Shown here piece by piece: positions 20,601-31,724 of a stretch of DNA of 33,885 nt (the stretch's first letter is position 1; each line of letters begins with the position of its first letter). The stretch lies in NCBI GenBank assembly GCA_001430745.1, contig KQ481956.1, forward strand, positions 364,382 through 398,266, given 5' to 3'. Position numbers and translations under genes: made by a program. The notes below the pieces were generated by a model, which saw only the letters and a list, made by a program, of their open reading frames with translations, ran no database searches and was not told where the DNA came from. The DNA is from Auxenochlorella pyrenoidosa (Eukaryota > Chlorophyta > Trebouxiophyceae > Chlorellales > Chlorellaceae).

Positions 20601-23600
20601 CCGCAGCCCTGCCTTGGGCGGAGCAGCGCACGGGGCATCAAGTCAAAGCTGGGACACGCGCCCCCTCTTCCGTGCACCTAAACTGTGGCTCCGCCAAGCC
20701 CTTAATGCCAGTAGCCAGGGTCTGCGCGCCACCTCTCGACTCTGACCCACCTCGTTCCCAATGGCCACGTAGTTGAGGGCCCAGGGCTCGGGCCGCCCCA
20801 TCGCCGCGCGCACCGAGCCCCAAGGGCTGTCGGGGGGGCCCGAGATGAACTCAATGCCTTCAAGAGCCTCCTGCACAGCGTCACCGCCACAGCACGGTTA
20901 CGCCGGGGCTCTGGCCAGGGCAGGGCAGGTCTGCAACTGCAGGGGTTGTCGCTTATATGGTGCAATGGAAGCTGCCTGCCCCCCGCCCCCCAGACAGCCC
21001 TGCACTCCCGCTGAGCCTGACCTGCACCCAGGGCCAGATGTCGCTGGTGGGGACCTGGTCGTTGTGGGCGATGCCTGCACCCAGGAGACGGTGGGCAAGC
21101 AGGCCCTGCGGTGCAGGTTGCGAGCTTCCTGGCGGTGCAGGCTGCTGCATCCCACGCTCCCGCATGCCACACAGTTCCCTGGCAGCATGCAGAGTGAGGC
21201 CAGCACGCCAGGGACAAGCGGCGCCCCCCCCCCCCCGCCCCCCCGCCCACCGTTATTGACCACCCAGATGGGCGCCGCCCCCAGCTCCTCCGCCAGCAGC
21301 AGGTACTCAAACAGGCCCAGCCCGTCGGTGGACCAGTAGCCCCACCTGGGCAGCACGGGCGGCAGGGCGAGGGGGGGAGCTTGAGGGGAGTCGGGTGCGG
21401 GGAGCAGCTAGGCCCACTGCCTGGTAGCACAGCAGAGTGGCCGTGCAGCTCGCCGCTGCACGCGTTTCTGCACTCAGAGCCCTCTGCCCTCAGCCTTCAA
21501 GGCAGCAGCTCAACCCTGTACCCAGGCTGAGCGCCCCACCACCGCACATCGAGTTGTGGTGCCCGGGGCGCTCCTCGTCCCGGCCCAGCGTCGCCTTCCA
21601 GCGGAAGGCGCCCCGCAGCCAGTCTCCCTCCACGTAGCAGCCGCCGGGGAAGCGCAGGAACCTGGCGCGGGGTGGGGGAAGGGGCCGCTGGGAGCTCTGC
21701 GTGCCCGGCCCGCCGGACAGCGCAGCACCAGGCACGGCGGGAGGTCAAGTGAGGGGCCGCCCAGGGCAACCACCGGACCAGGCCCGGACACAGCAGTAAG
21801 CAAGTTGCGCAGCAAAAGCACTGCACACTGTGTGTCAGCACCCGACGCTTTTCCCCCATCCTGCAAGCCTGGCCTGGCTGAGTCGCGGCGCCCCAGGCAC
21901 TGTGCCCGCTGGCAAGCCCCCCCAACCCCCACCCACCCACCCACCTGGGCCTCAGCGCGCGCAGCGCGTCCAGCAGTTCGCGGCGGAAGGGCCAGGGGTT
22001 GAGCAGGCCCTCCGCCCGGCCGCGAGCGGCGTTGGCAGCGGGAAAGAGGGAGACAGAGTCCACGACCAGAGCACCCGGGCTGTCAAACAGCACCTGGCAA
22101 GGAGGCAGTCAGGCGCAGTGATGGGTGGTCTTTGGTCGCGTCATGGGGGCCGCTGCAGGAGGGCGCATGCACAGCGTCCCCATCTGCATGCAACGATGCC
22201 ATGCTAGCAACCGCCACCCCGGGTTGTAAGAAGCAGCGGCGCTGCCAGCAGTGGCCGCAGCGCCTCACCGTCAGGCGAGCCTGCAGGTCGGTGGTGGGGC
22301 TGACCAGCTCGGCGGTGAATTGCTGCCACTCTGCCGTCAGCCCGCTGAAGCGTGCAGCCGCCAGCGGGGCAGCCAGTCCAGTGCTGCTGCGGTTGTGCTT
22401 GTTGGTGGGGGCGTCAGCAGGCAGCAGGGCGACGGTGGCATGACTGATGGCGCTGCCGCGCGGCACTCGCAGGTAGAGGGATAGGGCATAGGGCGCGCCC
22501 GCCTCCACGGGGACTGCAGGGTGGCGAGCAGGGGCCCACAGCCGCGCAGATCACAGCGGGAGCCCTCTGACATGCATAAAGGCTGCAGGCAGGGCATCGG
22601 AGCGGCGCAACTGCATATTGCCGGCACACCCAGCCTGACAACCCGCGGTTGTCCCTGAATTTGGGCAGTCCTGTGTTCGCCGACGCCTCACCTCCCCAGT
22701 AGCCGCTGTTGACGATTCCAGCTGGACTGCCTCCATGAGAGCTGGACAGCTCCATGGCTACCGGGTTGCCTGGGTTCAGGGGCTGCTCGCGCGTCAGGGT
22801 GGTGGCGGTCCCTGCAGGGGGTCGGGCCGAGAGCGGGCAGTGGCTTGGCCGGGCTGCTGCGCCTGGCAGGGAGACGAGCAGGCACCATACCTGCCCCAAC
22901 CTGGAAGAGTGTGCAATGAGGGGCCAAGGCGGCCCGCCACACCCTGCAGCGCTGCGCCCCCCACCAGGCAGCGCTGTCCAGGCAACGATGATGTCGTTGC
23001 CTGCGCTGCAGACCCCAGCGCCGCGCCGCTTCAGCGCCTTCCACGCGCAGCCGCCGCAGGAGGCGCTGCCAGTGCTGGTATTGGCTCGCATGCATCCAGC
23101 ACGCTGTGCCTGCTGTGCCTGCCGTGCTGACAGATCATGCAAAGAGACGGGCAGGCGCGCAGGGCTGTCTTTAGCAGGTGGTGGGTTGGCAGCGGCAGCA
23201 AAGCCTGCCACAGCCGCCAGTGCATCAAACGATCGGTCCTGCACCAACTCGGCATACAGGCCGCCTTCGCCGGCGTGGCCGATCTGCGAGCCAGGATGAA
23301 GGCGCAGGGGCGATCTGTTGTGAGGAGGGAGCCAGGAGTTGTGCTGTGCAAGGGTGGAGACAGGAGCGCCAGTAGGCGCAGCTGCAGTCCCCCCGCTCCG
23401 CGGCCCAGGCATTACGAAGAGGCCAACAGTGCTTAGTGAGCCCCACCCCTTGCCTCCTCGAAGAAGATCCCATACAGCAGCGGACTGGTCGGCTGGCGAT
23501 GTGCAAGATCTATTTCGACGGCGGCGCTGGCATTTCCGGCGGGTGCGGCGGCTGCGGCAGCGGGCGCGGTGGCGGGTGCGGTGCCATTGATGAGGCATGC

Positions 23601-23744
23601 ACTGCAAGGTTCGCCCTTGATGTGGTGCTCCATGGCTGCTGGGGGCGCCACAGCTGCCCCTAGCGCCTGGGAGATGGCCAGGGCGCAGAGCAAGGCCAGA
23701 GCCCGGCGTCTAGATCTGCACTTGCAGCCTCCCTTGAACGCCAT
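17649..23744 (-). CDS. Secreted GH51 alpha-L-arabinofuranosidase, interrupted by an assembly gap
   Basis: Hydrolyses terminal alpha-L-arabinofuranose from cell-wall arabinans/arabinoxylans/AGPs. Exons: 23454-23744, 22965-23283, 22692-22811, 22269-22513, 21945-22093, 21548-21661, 21251-21345, 21022-21074, 20751-20870, 20533-20608, 20276-20400, 20000-20102, 19717-19806, 19512-19587, 19088-19163, 18920-18988, gap, 18009 to at least 18132, 17649-17759; over 780 residues. A signal peptide follows the ATG (ALALLCALAISQALG). Family blocks: YGIFFEEIGHAGEGGLYAEL, FLRFPGGCYVEGDW, TDGLGLFEYLLLAEE, WALNYVAIGNE (Glu is the predicted acid/base) and LVFASEYAV (Glu is the predicted nucleophile). The C-terminal beta-domain resumes after the gap (PLDENSFDAPTKVSP). 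Introns 1 and the last use GC donors. The exon 11 acceptor (20401-20402) is uncertain. An alternative ATG lies 12 bases upstream. Confidence 0.93.
18133..18726. other. Assembly gap of 594 N
   Basis: Run of N inside the GH51 gene between the exon ending ACDQ (18920) and the exon beginning PQRTSL (18132). One or more exons of the C-terminal domain must be here. The gap is flanked by a G-rich run at 18727-18742, a likely cause of the assembly break. Confidence 0.98.
19282..19384 (-). pseudogene. Decayed duplicate of a GH51 exon inside the next intron
   Basis: Within the intron 19164-19511, positions 19282-19315 match 19510-19543 (the 3' end of exon 19512-19587 plus its donor) at 30 of 34 bases. 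The minus strand reads PTNLIVLDNHR against PTNMIVFDNHR in the real exon, with an AG|GT donor copy kept. Further upstream the copies diverge with indels. From a candidate acceptor (AG at 19385-19386) the copy is 101 bases against 76, so it would not keep the frame as an in-place substitute. Confidence 0.7.
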
Positions 23745-24311
23745 GGCAATGTGCATAGGGTGCTTAGGGACGTGATAGGTCCAAAGAGCAGGGAAGCACA
23801 GCAGGACGCTCGGGAATGTTGGACAATTGACAGCGAAGGAATGGTGCAGACTGGCAGCGCTGTTGCTGAAGCAATATGCTTCCACAGGTTTGTGAAAGGC
23901 GCCGCGTCTGGTCCCGCCGCGCCGCGCTGTGCCAAACATGCACCGCCCCACCCTGCCGGACAGGAGAAGCCCCGATCGCGCACTTCTGCTCTGCCCTCCG
24001 CTGTTCAGCCTTTCCCGAGCTGTGGAGAGCCCCGATCCGTTCGACTTGCTCTTTGGTGAACTCAAACTGGCTCGAGGAGCTCTCGCGATCGGCCTCTCGG
24101 CAGCTCGTGGCGTGGATTGTGTGCCACCAATCGTGCGCAAGGCATCCGACACAGCACCGTCTCGTGAGAAAGCAAGCGACGGTGCCCCGCCACTGCCTGC
24201 CGCTCCTCGCTTGCCGTCCGCTCTGGCATCCTCTGCCCTCGCATGCTCAGCACAATCGTGACTTTGGTTCCCACCTCACTGAGTTGCAGAGCTGGTGCAT
24301 CGCTGCTGGCA
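23745..24311. promoter_or_regulatory. Divergent promoter region, GH51 and ankyrin gene 1
   Basis: 567 bases between opposed starts. The part from about 24056 is homologous to 32287-32527 upstream of the second ankyrin gene, including the stretch around GTGGATTGTGTGCC and a C/T-rich tract ending TTGCAG just before the ATG. That tract looks like a 3' splice site, so an upstream 5' UTR or coding exon is possible (a GTGAG donor candidate lies near 24164 in copy 1 only). Confidence 0.5.
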
Positions 24312-26788
24312 ATGGCGGGCCTCATCAGCCAGGAGGGCAGCCTCTTCAAGGCACGGCCGGGGCTGGGAGGGGGGCAGCACCCAAGTTCGAAGTTGATAGT
24401 TATGCCTTGACCGCTCATCCTCTGTGCTGGACGGCACGCTGCCTGATGCCGCCTGCTCCTGCTCTCAGCCCTACAGGTCACCTTCCCCTTCGCCGGCAAG
24501 CAGCATGAGGTGCATTCGTTGGACTCGCTGGCAGATGCAGGCGTGGTGGGCATGGCGCTGGCAGGCAAGTGCCAGCACGGAGGCACTGTTCTGCTGCCTG
24601 CAAAACCTCCATAGCGCACAACGCAATCGTCACTGTCCCTGCTGCTCGCCACTCACGTGCCCCCTGCAGTGAGGGCGGCGGAGGAGCTGCAGCAGGCGCT
24701 GGATGCAGCGGGGCCCGGCAACCAGGGCCAGCCCAGGTTAGTTGGGGGCGGAAGCGCTGGTGGGCGTGCCAAGCACTTGGTGCGCAAGGGGCATCAGACG
24801 CACCCAGCACCTGGTTTTCGTCCCGTGCTGCAGCTTTCGCCTGCCCACCGCTGCCACCCTGGGCGCCTCCAGGCTGCCCCCCACATCCTTCAGCCAGCTG
24901 GTGGAGCAGCTGCAGGCCTGCGTGGACTGGCGCAACAAGGAGCAAGGTGGGCTATGCGCAGGCTATCAGCGCATATGGCCGGCCGCCTGCGCTGCCCCTG
25001 CTCCTCGCTTGCGGCAGTGTGCCAGCATCTCTTAGATGTCAGCCATCTCACACCCCTACTTTCTGTTGTTGTGCAGCTCAAGTTGCAGCTCACTATGGAG
25101 AAGAGTTTGGAAAAGGCAATGAGATGGCCCCTGTGTGTGGCCTGCTAGCTGCTGCTGCCAGCCTGGGCTTTGCAGCCGTGGTGCATGTCCTACTGCAGCT
25201 GAGCCCGGCCGCCGCCTCTGAGGACTGGCCCAGCGAGGGACAGGGCAGCGCTGCGCACAGGGCAGCCCAGCAGGGCCATGTAGAGGCACTGCGCGCTCTG
25301 CTTGCGGCAGCGCCGGGCGCGGCACTGGCCAGGAGCAGCGGCTATAAAGACAGGGGTGTGCAGCACGACGACTGGGGCGTGATGCACTCGGCAGCTGAGG
25401 GGGGCAGCCTGGAGGCTGTGCAGGTGCTGCTGGAGGCAGCGCCTGCGCTTGCTTCAGCAGTCACCACCCGCGGCCTCACCCCGCTGCATTTGGCGGCGGA
25501 AGCAGGGCATGTGCCAGTGGTGCAGGCAGTGCTGCAGGCTGCCCCCGAGGAGGCCCTGGTGGCAGATGAAGACAGCTTTCTGCCCCTGCACTGGGGAGCC
25601 AGCCATTTGGAGGTGGTCCAGCTGCTGCTGGCAGCAGCACCTGGCACAGCCCTGGCGCGCACCGTGTATGGCACCACGGCCCTGCATCTTGCGGCCTTAG
25701 GGGGCGCACCTGCTTCGGCTCAGGCGCTGCTGCAGGCTGCCCCCGAGGCAGTCCTGGTGGCAGATGTCAACGGCAAGCTGCCCCTCCACTGGGGAGCAAG
25801 CCATGTGGAGGTCGTCCAGCTGCTGCTGGCAGCTGCGCCCGGCACAGCCCTGGCTTGCAGCACACGAAGCGTCACGGCCCTGCATTACGCGACGTTCGCG
25901 GGCGCTCATGCATCAGTGCAGGCGCTGCTGCAGGCTGCCCCCGAGGCTGCCCTGGTGGCAGATGACTGCGGCAAGCTACCCCTGCACTTGGGTGCAAGGA
26001 ACGTGGAGCTTATCCAGCTGCTGCTGGCAGCAGCACCCGGCACAGCCCTGGCGCGCACCGCGGATGGCAGCACGGCCCTGCACTTTGCGGCCTTAGAGGG
26101 CGCACCTGCTTCTGTGCAGGCGCTGCTGCAGGCTGCCCCTGAGGCAGCCCTGGTGGCAGATGACGACGGCTTTCTGCCCCTCCACTGGGGAGCCAGCCAT
26201 GTGGAGGTGGTCCAGCTGCTGCTGGCAGCTGCGCCCGACACAACGTTTGCCTGCTCCGCGTATGGCAGAACAGCCCTGCACTTTGCGGCATTTCAGGGCT
26301 CACCTGCAGCAGTGCAGGCTCTGCTGCAGGCTGCCCCCGAGTCTGCCTGTGTTGCTGACGATGACGGGCGCACGCCTCTACAATATGGCCTGGACCGTCC
26401 TGATGCAGATGGTGGCAATGCAGAGCACCTGGAGGCGCTGCGTGTCCTGGTGGCTGCAGACCCCTCCCCCGCCACTCTCGCCGCCATTGCTGAGCGGGGC
26501 GGGTCGGCTGCTCCTCTCTTTGCCGACTTCATCGCAGCAGCGCCCCCGCTGACGGCCGAGCAGTGGGCCAGCGTGCCGGCACCGTGCCCACGCCTGGGGC
26601 GCGCCCTGCCCGCCGCCCTGGCGCACTCGCACGAGCAGGCATGCCAGCTGGTGCGCCGCCTGCCGCCTGCGGATGCCATCCGGCTGCGCACTTTTGCGCT
26701 GGTGTTGGCGTGCCTGCAGCGCTGTCTGCATGTGGCGCTGCCGGGCAATGTGGCAGGGAAGCTGCTGGGCCTGTGCCTTGCCGACTAG
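24312..26788 (+). CDS. Ankyrin-repeat protein 1 with 66-residue double-repeat array
   Basis: Probable protein-interaction scaffold; partner and location unknown. Exons: 24312-24350, 24477-24564, 24670-24736, 24834-24946 and 25077-26788; 672 residues. The start MAGLISQEGSLFK and all introns are shared with the paralogue at 32528, which supports the model. The N-terminal 110 residues form an unrecognised module (VTFPFAGKQHEVHSLDS, EELQQALDAA, QLVEQLQACVDWRNKEQ). From about residue 120 to 545 run roughly a dozen ankyrin repeats, many of type TALHFAALEGAPASVQALL alternating with a shortened LPLHWGASHVEVVQLLL. The last about 125 residues form a separate helical-looking domain (RLRTFALVLACLQRCL). 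Introns 1 and 2 use GC donors (AAG|GCACGG, CAG|GCAAGT). No signal peptide. Upstream coding exons cannot be excluded. Confidence 0.83.
25471..26388 (+). repeat. 198-bp tandem repeat coding paired ankyrin units
   Basis: The element GCTGCAGGCT before GCCCC starts at 25531, 25729, 25927, 26125 and 26323, exactly 198 bases apart each time. The unit codes for 66 residues, that is one full-length and one short ankyrin repeat. DNA identity between units is high, including third positions, which suggests recent tandem expansion or conversion. Outer limits are approximate. Confidence 0.92.
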
Positions 26789-26923
26789 CGGCGCGTTGGC
26801 ATGCCAAGGGCCAAGCTGCCAACTTTTGTCCGAGGCCTAGTTAAGGCTGCACAGCTCGTATGCTTGTCCATGATTCTATGTCAAATGTTTTATTGACCGC
26901 TGCCCTGTTACCTTGTGAAGCCC

Positions 26924-26928
26924 TGTAA
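26924..26928 (+). terminator. TGTAA polyadenylation signal for ankyrin gene 1
   Basis: TGTAA 136 bases after the stop codon. Confidence 0.6.
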
Positions 26929-27100
26929 CCCTGCTTGCGCTGTGCAGGTCCGCATTGAAGTGCTACATTAAAAGGGCTGGTTGACAGGTGACTCATGTGC
27001 GGCAGAGCAGGAGGCTCATGCTTGGCGCATGTGAAGTTCCGTCAATGGAGCGCTGGTGGCACTGGCGGCTAAAAGGTTCAATTACCGTTGCCGTTACCGC

Positions 27101-27240
27101 TCACAAACAGACCATCAGCAGCCAGCATAGTCCTTGCCTGCAAGGGCTCCTGGGGTTGCAGGCATGAGACTCACAAACAGACCATCAGCAGCCAGCATAG
27201 TCCTTGCCTCCGAGGGCTCCTGGGGTTGCAGGCATGAGAG
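27101..27240. repeat. 70-bp direct tandem duplication
   Basis: Unit 1 is 27101-27170 and unit 2 is 27171-27240, both starting TCACAAACAGACCATCAGCA. They differ at a few bases only (CCTGCAAGGG against CCTCCGAGGG, and the last base), so the event is fairly recent. No open reading frame depends on it and no target-site or terminal-repeat structure of a transposon was seen. Confidence 0.95.
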
Positions 27241-27597
27241 AGCTTGGACACTGCGGAGAGCAGGATCGCCCCCTGCTGTGCTCCGCTGGCGGCGGCAGCA
27301 TGCCAGCCTGCCTTGGCGCTTCGCTCGGCCCTCAAATCATCTTTGCATTCCTTGCGAGTGCTGCAGGCAAGGGTGAGGGTCGCTTGCTCCGCACCGCCTC
27401 GTTCGTCCGCTGTTCGTCTCCAACCGTGCCGGTAGATCTGCAGGCTCTGCAGGTCGACCTGATGAGATCGGCCTTGGCGATTGGCACACATGCGCGGTGT
27501 GCTGTGCAGCTGCTGGGCCTGCCACCAGCGCCACCGCCGCCGCAGCCGGGCACTGCCCTCAGCAGCCCCCTGGCAGGCCCCACCATCAGCAATCGCC

Positions 27598-27825
27598 ATG
27601 CGTGACGTAGTGGCCGGCGGTGGCGGGTACGTGGGGCATCGCCTAGGCGCAGCGGTGGCCGCATCTGACCACTCTATGCTGCTGCTGGACGTAGCCAGCT
27701 GGTCTCTCGGTCCTTGCCTAGCCCTGAGCCGGACCTGCAGCTCATTGGCAGCTGAGCTGGCCGTGCATCATGCGTCCAACTGGGACCCTCCACCATCGGC
27801 GCTGGCCCAGTCTTTTCGGAGCTGA
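27598..27825 (+). pseudogene. Possible SDR42E-like Rossmann fragment
   Basis: The ATG at 27598 opens a 75-codon frame. Its first 35 residues, MRDVVAGGGGYVGHRLGAAV and on to LLLDVAS, resemble the beta-alpha-beta NAD(P)-binding start of extended SDRs (GGxGYxGxRLxxxL...xxDxxS), closest in my memory to the SDR42E group. The rest of the frame and downstream 600 bases do not continue the family (no YxxxK and no next conserved block). It may be a truncated relic, the first exon of a gene I cannot follow, or chance. No TGTAA was seen downstream. Confidence 0.3.
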
Positions 27826-28543
27826 GCTATCTTGCCGCTTTGCGTGGGTGGGGGTTGACTAGAACACAGCCCCCGTCATGCCTGCTGCCCTTTGGCTGGC
27901 ACAACTCCGCTGCTCCCAGGCCGTGTTTGCTGGTTTGGCAGGGCTGGCAACCGCTGCCATGGCTGTACCCGACGCCGCCGGCTTCCATCCTGGCCGCCGG
28001 CAAGCCGGTGCTTGCAGGGCGCAGGGCGTGCTGTCTGCCTTGAGGCCGACCCTGCTGCTGCCAGCGCTGCAGATGCGGTGGCTGGTGTCGCGGTCGCTGC
28101 CTCTGCTGGCCTCGCCTTACCTTGGCCATTGGTGCAGATGAGCATGATCACCCCTCATTAAAGCAGCAGGAAGGCCATGCAGCAGATTCCTTTATAGGAG
28201 GGGACATGCAATGCAGCCAGCAGGCCCGACCGCACATGCAAGGCGCCACCCCTGCTCCGCCCCCCCGCTGACAGGCTGCAGCGTGCCTCACTCACCATAC
28301 TGTCCTGCTTACTGTACCAACCTCCATGCTCTCCTGGGATACTACCGAGGATACGAAAGTACCTGCCAAGCCTGGAGCTGCACCTGAAGCTGCCATGGCA
28401 AACCAGAGGCTGGCAGGAACAGCGCAGACGCAGCTGCCGAGCATCTAGCCAGGCCCCCTTGAAAGCCTGCGCACCCTGCGCCTCCTCGCTTGCCACTCTG
28501 TCTCTTACAGGCTCATCCCGCTCCTTGGTTCTTGCTGGCAGCC

Positions 28544-31500
28544 ATGCGTGGGCTGCTGTTGGCGCTGGCTGTCCTTGCAGGTGCGCAGCAAGCTTGCCCC
28601 GTGGTCCCTCCCAGCGCTGTTTTGCATGCTTTTCTCACGTATCGGCGTGTCTTCAACTCATGCAGGGCTAGCCCGAGGCGCGATCATCGGGCGAGAGGTG
28701 AGGGCGGCGGGCGCGGGCGTAGCGGCACTGCCGCCAGCAGTCGCTGCCGCGCGTACCTCATGCACTCTCCCTGGCGGAACAGTGCATAGGCAATTCCTCT
28801 TCATGCCCTGATGCGTGCTGCATGCAAAGCAAGCTGAGCAGCGTCCCGCCGGGGAAGCATCGGCGTGCTGTCGACCGCTGCAACTGCAGCACAAGTCTGC
28901 CTGCCCCCAATGCTGCCCACCCTGCAACCTGCTGGTGCAGTACTGGCTGTACGTGGGGCCCACCACCAGCACGACAGACGACTACCCCTACAACTGGCAT
29001 TTTGACCTGGACGGCGCCGACCCCGGCGAGGCGCCCCTGGTGGCCTACACCGAGTACTACAACACGGCGCGCGTGCTGTGAGTGCAAACATGGGGGGCCG
29101 GGGGTGGGTGTGAGAGGTGGGGGCTGGGATAGGTCGGGATTGGGGTGGGGTGGGGGTTGCGCAGACATGCTGACTGCGCGCGCCGCCGCTGCCCAGAGTC
29201 TCCTCCTGGCTGCACCCCCCTGCTGCACGCGCCTGGCCGGTGGCTGGCACCCGTTCAGGCAGGAAAGCTATATGGGCCAGCGCACGCAATGGCTATGTAT
29301 CCACCCCGCGCCCCGCCTGCAGGCGCTTCAATGGCACCTCCTGGAACAAGGTGGGCAAGGACGGCGTGGCCAACGGCACGCTCTTTGACGTCCGCATCGC
29401 GGGGCACCCCACCCTGGCGGGCAGGCCCTACGTGGCATACGCCGACCGGCCCCTGTTCAACCCCGATGACGAGCTGGACGACAACCCAGACACCATCAGG
29501 CATGCGCACGCCCCCCGCTGCCTCGCCGCTGCCCGGCGCGTAGCTCGTGCTGCTTCCGCATGCGCCACTCGCGCCGCGGTTCTCCCACTGCTCTGCCCTG
29601 GCTGATGCTGGCAGCTGGCGTGCCTGGTGCATGCCAAGCGCGGCCAGATCTGGCAGCTCTGGAGCTTTGCCCGCTGCCAGCCGGCTGTGTACCCGGCGCA
29701 GTGCCACGCGTGTGCTTCCTCACAGCGCTCCCCCTTGCCGGCCTGCCCCGCCCTCCCCCTGCAGCGTCAAGTGGTGGAACGGCTCGCAGTGGCAGCATGT
29801 GGCCCCCTACCAGCCCGCCGCCACAACGGCAGCCGACATCGACTTTGGCATGGCCTTCCACGTCAGCGACGCCTGGGGCCAGCTGGTGTGCTACATCGAC
29901 CGCGCCACGTACGGCTTGGCTTGCAAACAGCCCTACCGGGGGCGGTGGCGGGTGAGCACGGCCCTGCGTTGGGCCTCACGCTGCACTGCACTGCGAGCGG
30001 CTTCCTCCTTTGCAACACAGCCGTGAGCCGGTTGACCACGGAAGATGTGCCACGACGTGGGCCCCACCCAGCCCCTGCTTGCTTCTCCCACCCTGCTGCA
30101 GCTGCTCGGCTCTGCCGGGTTCACCGGCAGCTCTGTCAGCGGGCCCAGCCTGGCGGTGGGCAGCACCCCATACATCGCCTTTGACGTGAGCCACGCCGCC
30201 ATGCTGCGCTGCACGTGCACACGCGCCATGGGGCCGCTGAACGCGTGCCGCCCGCTCGCCCCACAACTCAGTCGCAGCACTGCACGTGGGCAGCACCCCG
30301 GCCGAGGCTGCGAGCTGTGCTTGCTCATGTGTGGCCATGCTTACTGCCGTGTGTGCTTCCATAGTTCCGAAAAACTGCAACCACTGTCGCAACCGTTGCA
30401 GGATGCCAAACTTACCCGCCGCGGCCGCGTGATGCGCTACGCCGCCGTCAGCAAGAAGTGGCAGAACTTTGGGCCCTCCTTTAGCGCTAGGGCGGTGAGC
30501 CGTGGGTGTGGGCACGTTGGTGCCAGGCCTGGACCCCTCTCCCAGCCACTCACCAGGCATGGAGCAGCACTGGCCAGCAGGGTGCTGTATTTCAAGGCAG
30601 GGCGCGCATGAAGCGCGGCGCTGCTGCGCTGTGCTGCATCAACGTGGCACGCCACACGGTGTCTGTTTGTATGCTGTGCGTTGGCATGCACCTTCAAGCC
30701 CAGGCTCCTTGCCACCACTGCGCTGCAGGCAAGGATGATCAGCCTTGCAATCAACCCCAAGACAGGCGCCCCCTGGGTTGCCTTTGTGGTGAGCGCTGCC
30801 GGGGCGCGGGCATGCCTGTAGCGGCGCTCTGCCAAGCATGCCCACGCAGGCTATGCGGCGCAGAGGCTGTGCGGGCCTGTCGAGTGCAGGGCGGCTGCTT
30901 GCGCACTGCCTGCCTTGGGTCGCAGCCTGCACTGCTCCACCTCGTCTGATGGTTTCCTCCTGCCTGCGCTTGGGCAGGGCGATCCCGCGGGCACCAAGCT
31001 GGCGCCCCTCGACAGCAAGAAGCTGACCGTCATGGCCTGGAACGGCACCGCCTGGCGGACCCGGGCGCACGGCGCCTTTGGGGACGGCACGCTCCACACC
31101 TCGCTCGCCTTCAACGCCAACGGCACCCCCTTTGTGGCCTTCAACTGCGAGCCGCTGTTCCGCAGGCAAGCACCCCCTGGCGCCGTGGCAGCCACCACGT
31201 GGTGCACACACCACTGCTGCGGTTGACCATTGTGTTGGGCCGCGCTGCACCGTGCCGCCCAAGGGTGCCAGCTTGCGTGCTTGCTTTGGTCAGCCCGGGT
31301 GGCGGGTCGAGCTTGAACGCTCAGGACACAGCGCACTCTGTGCCTCAGCCCCTCTGCAGGCTGTGCGTACGGGCATACATCAACGGCAGCTGGGTGGGAG
31401 TGGGCACGCAGGTGTGTGGGGGCGGGGTTTCGGTTCACGGGTGGAGGCAGAAAGGGTGCACAGCGCCTACGCCTGGCCCCCCAGACAGCCTGCAGCGCTC

Positions 31501-31724
31501 TGATGACTATTGGCAGTGGCCGGGGCAGGCGCCACTGTTGGGTGCCAACTTGAGGCGCTGCGCGCCACCCACCCTCCTGCCTGCAGGGCTTCTCCAAGGG
31601 CATTGCCAACGGGCCGACGCTGCGCCTAACCAAGGCGGGGCGCCCCTACGTCTCCTACTTTGACCAGAAGCTCGGCCAGTCTGGTGCCCTGACCGTCCGC
31701 AAGTACACCGGCCCTCTCTCATGA
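28544..31724 (+). CDS. Secreted beta-propeller-like repeat protein
   Basis: Function unknown; probably an extracellular or wall protein. Exons: 28544-28580, 28666-28697, 28941-29077, 29323-29499, 29765-29951, 30102-30185, 30402-30494, 30729-30788, 30978-31165, 31360-31411 and 31587-31724; 394 residues with consistent phases. The start gives a signal peptide (MRGLLLALAVLAGLARG). About seven repeats follow, each with a strand of the type P-Y-V-A-Y-x-D (PLVAYTEY, PYVAYADR, QLVCYIDR, PYIAFD, PWVAFV, PFVAFNCE, PYVSYFDQ), and several with W-N-G-[ST]-x-W (FNGTSWNKVG, WWNGSQWQHV, AWNGTAW, INGSWVGVG). This pattern suggests a beta-propeller of about seven blades. The NG[ST] sequons recur at one position of the repeat. 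Introns 4 and 9 use GC donors. No TGTAA was found soon after the stop. Confidence 0.82.

Larger units (their letters stand above)
26789..28543. other. Long intergenic region with tandem duplication and possible SDR fragment
   Basis: 1755 bases between two plus-strand genes. It holds TGTAA at 26924-26928, a 70-bp tandem duplication at 27101-27240, a possible dinucleotide-binding fragment at 27598, and the promoter of the 28544 gene. Other open frames on both strands lack recognisable motifs. Confidence 0.5.

Noticed and set aside
27060..27110. Sequence GGTTCAATTACC resembling a tRNA T-arm/B box
   Set aside because: No matching A box, anticodon arm or acceptor stem could be paired around it.
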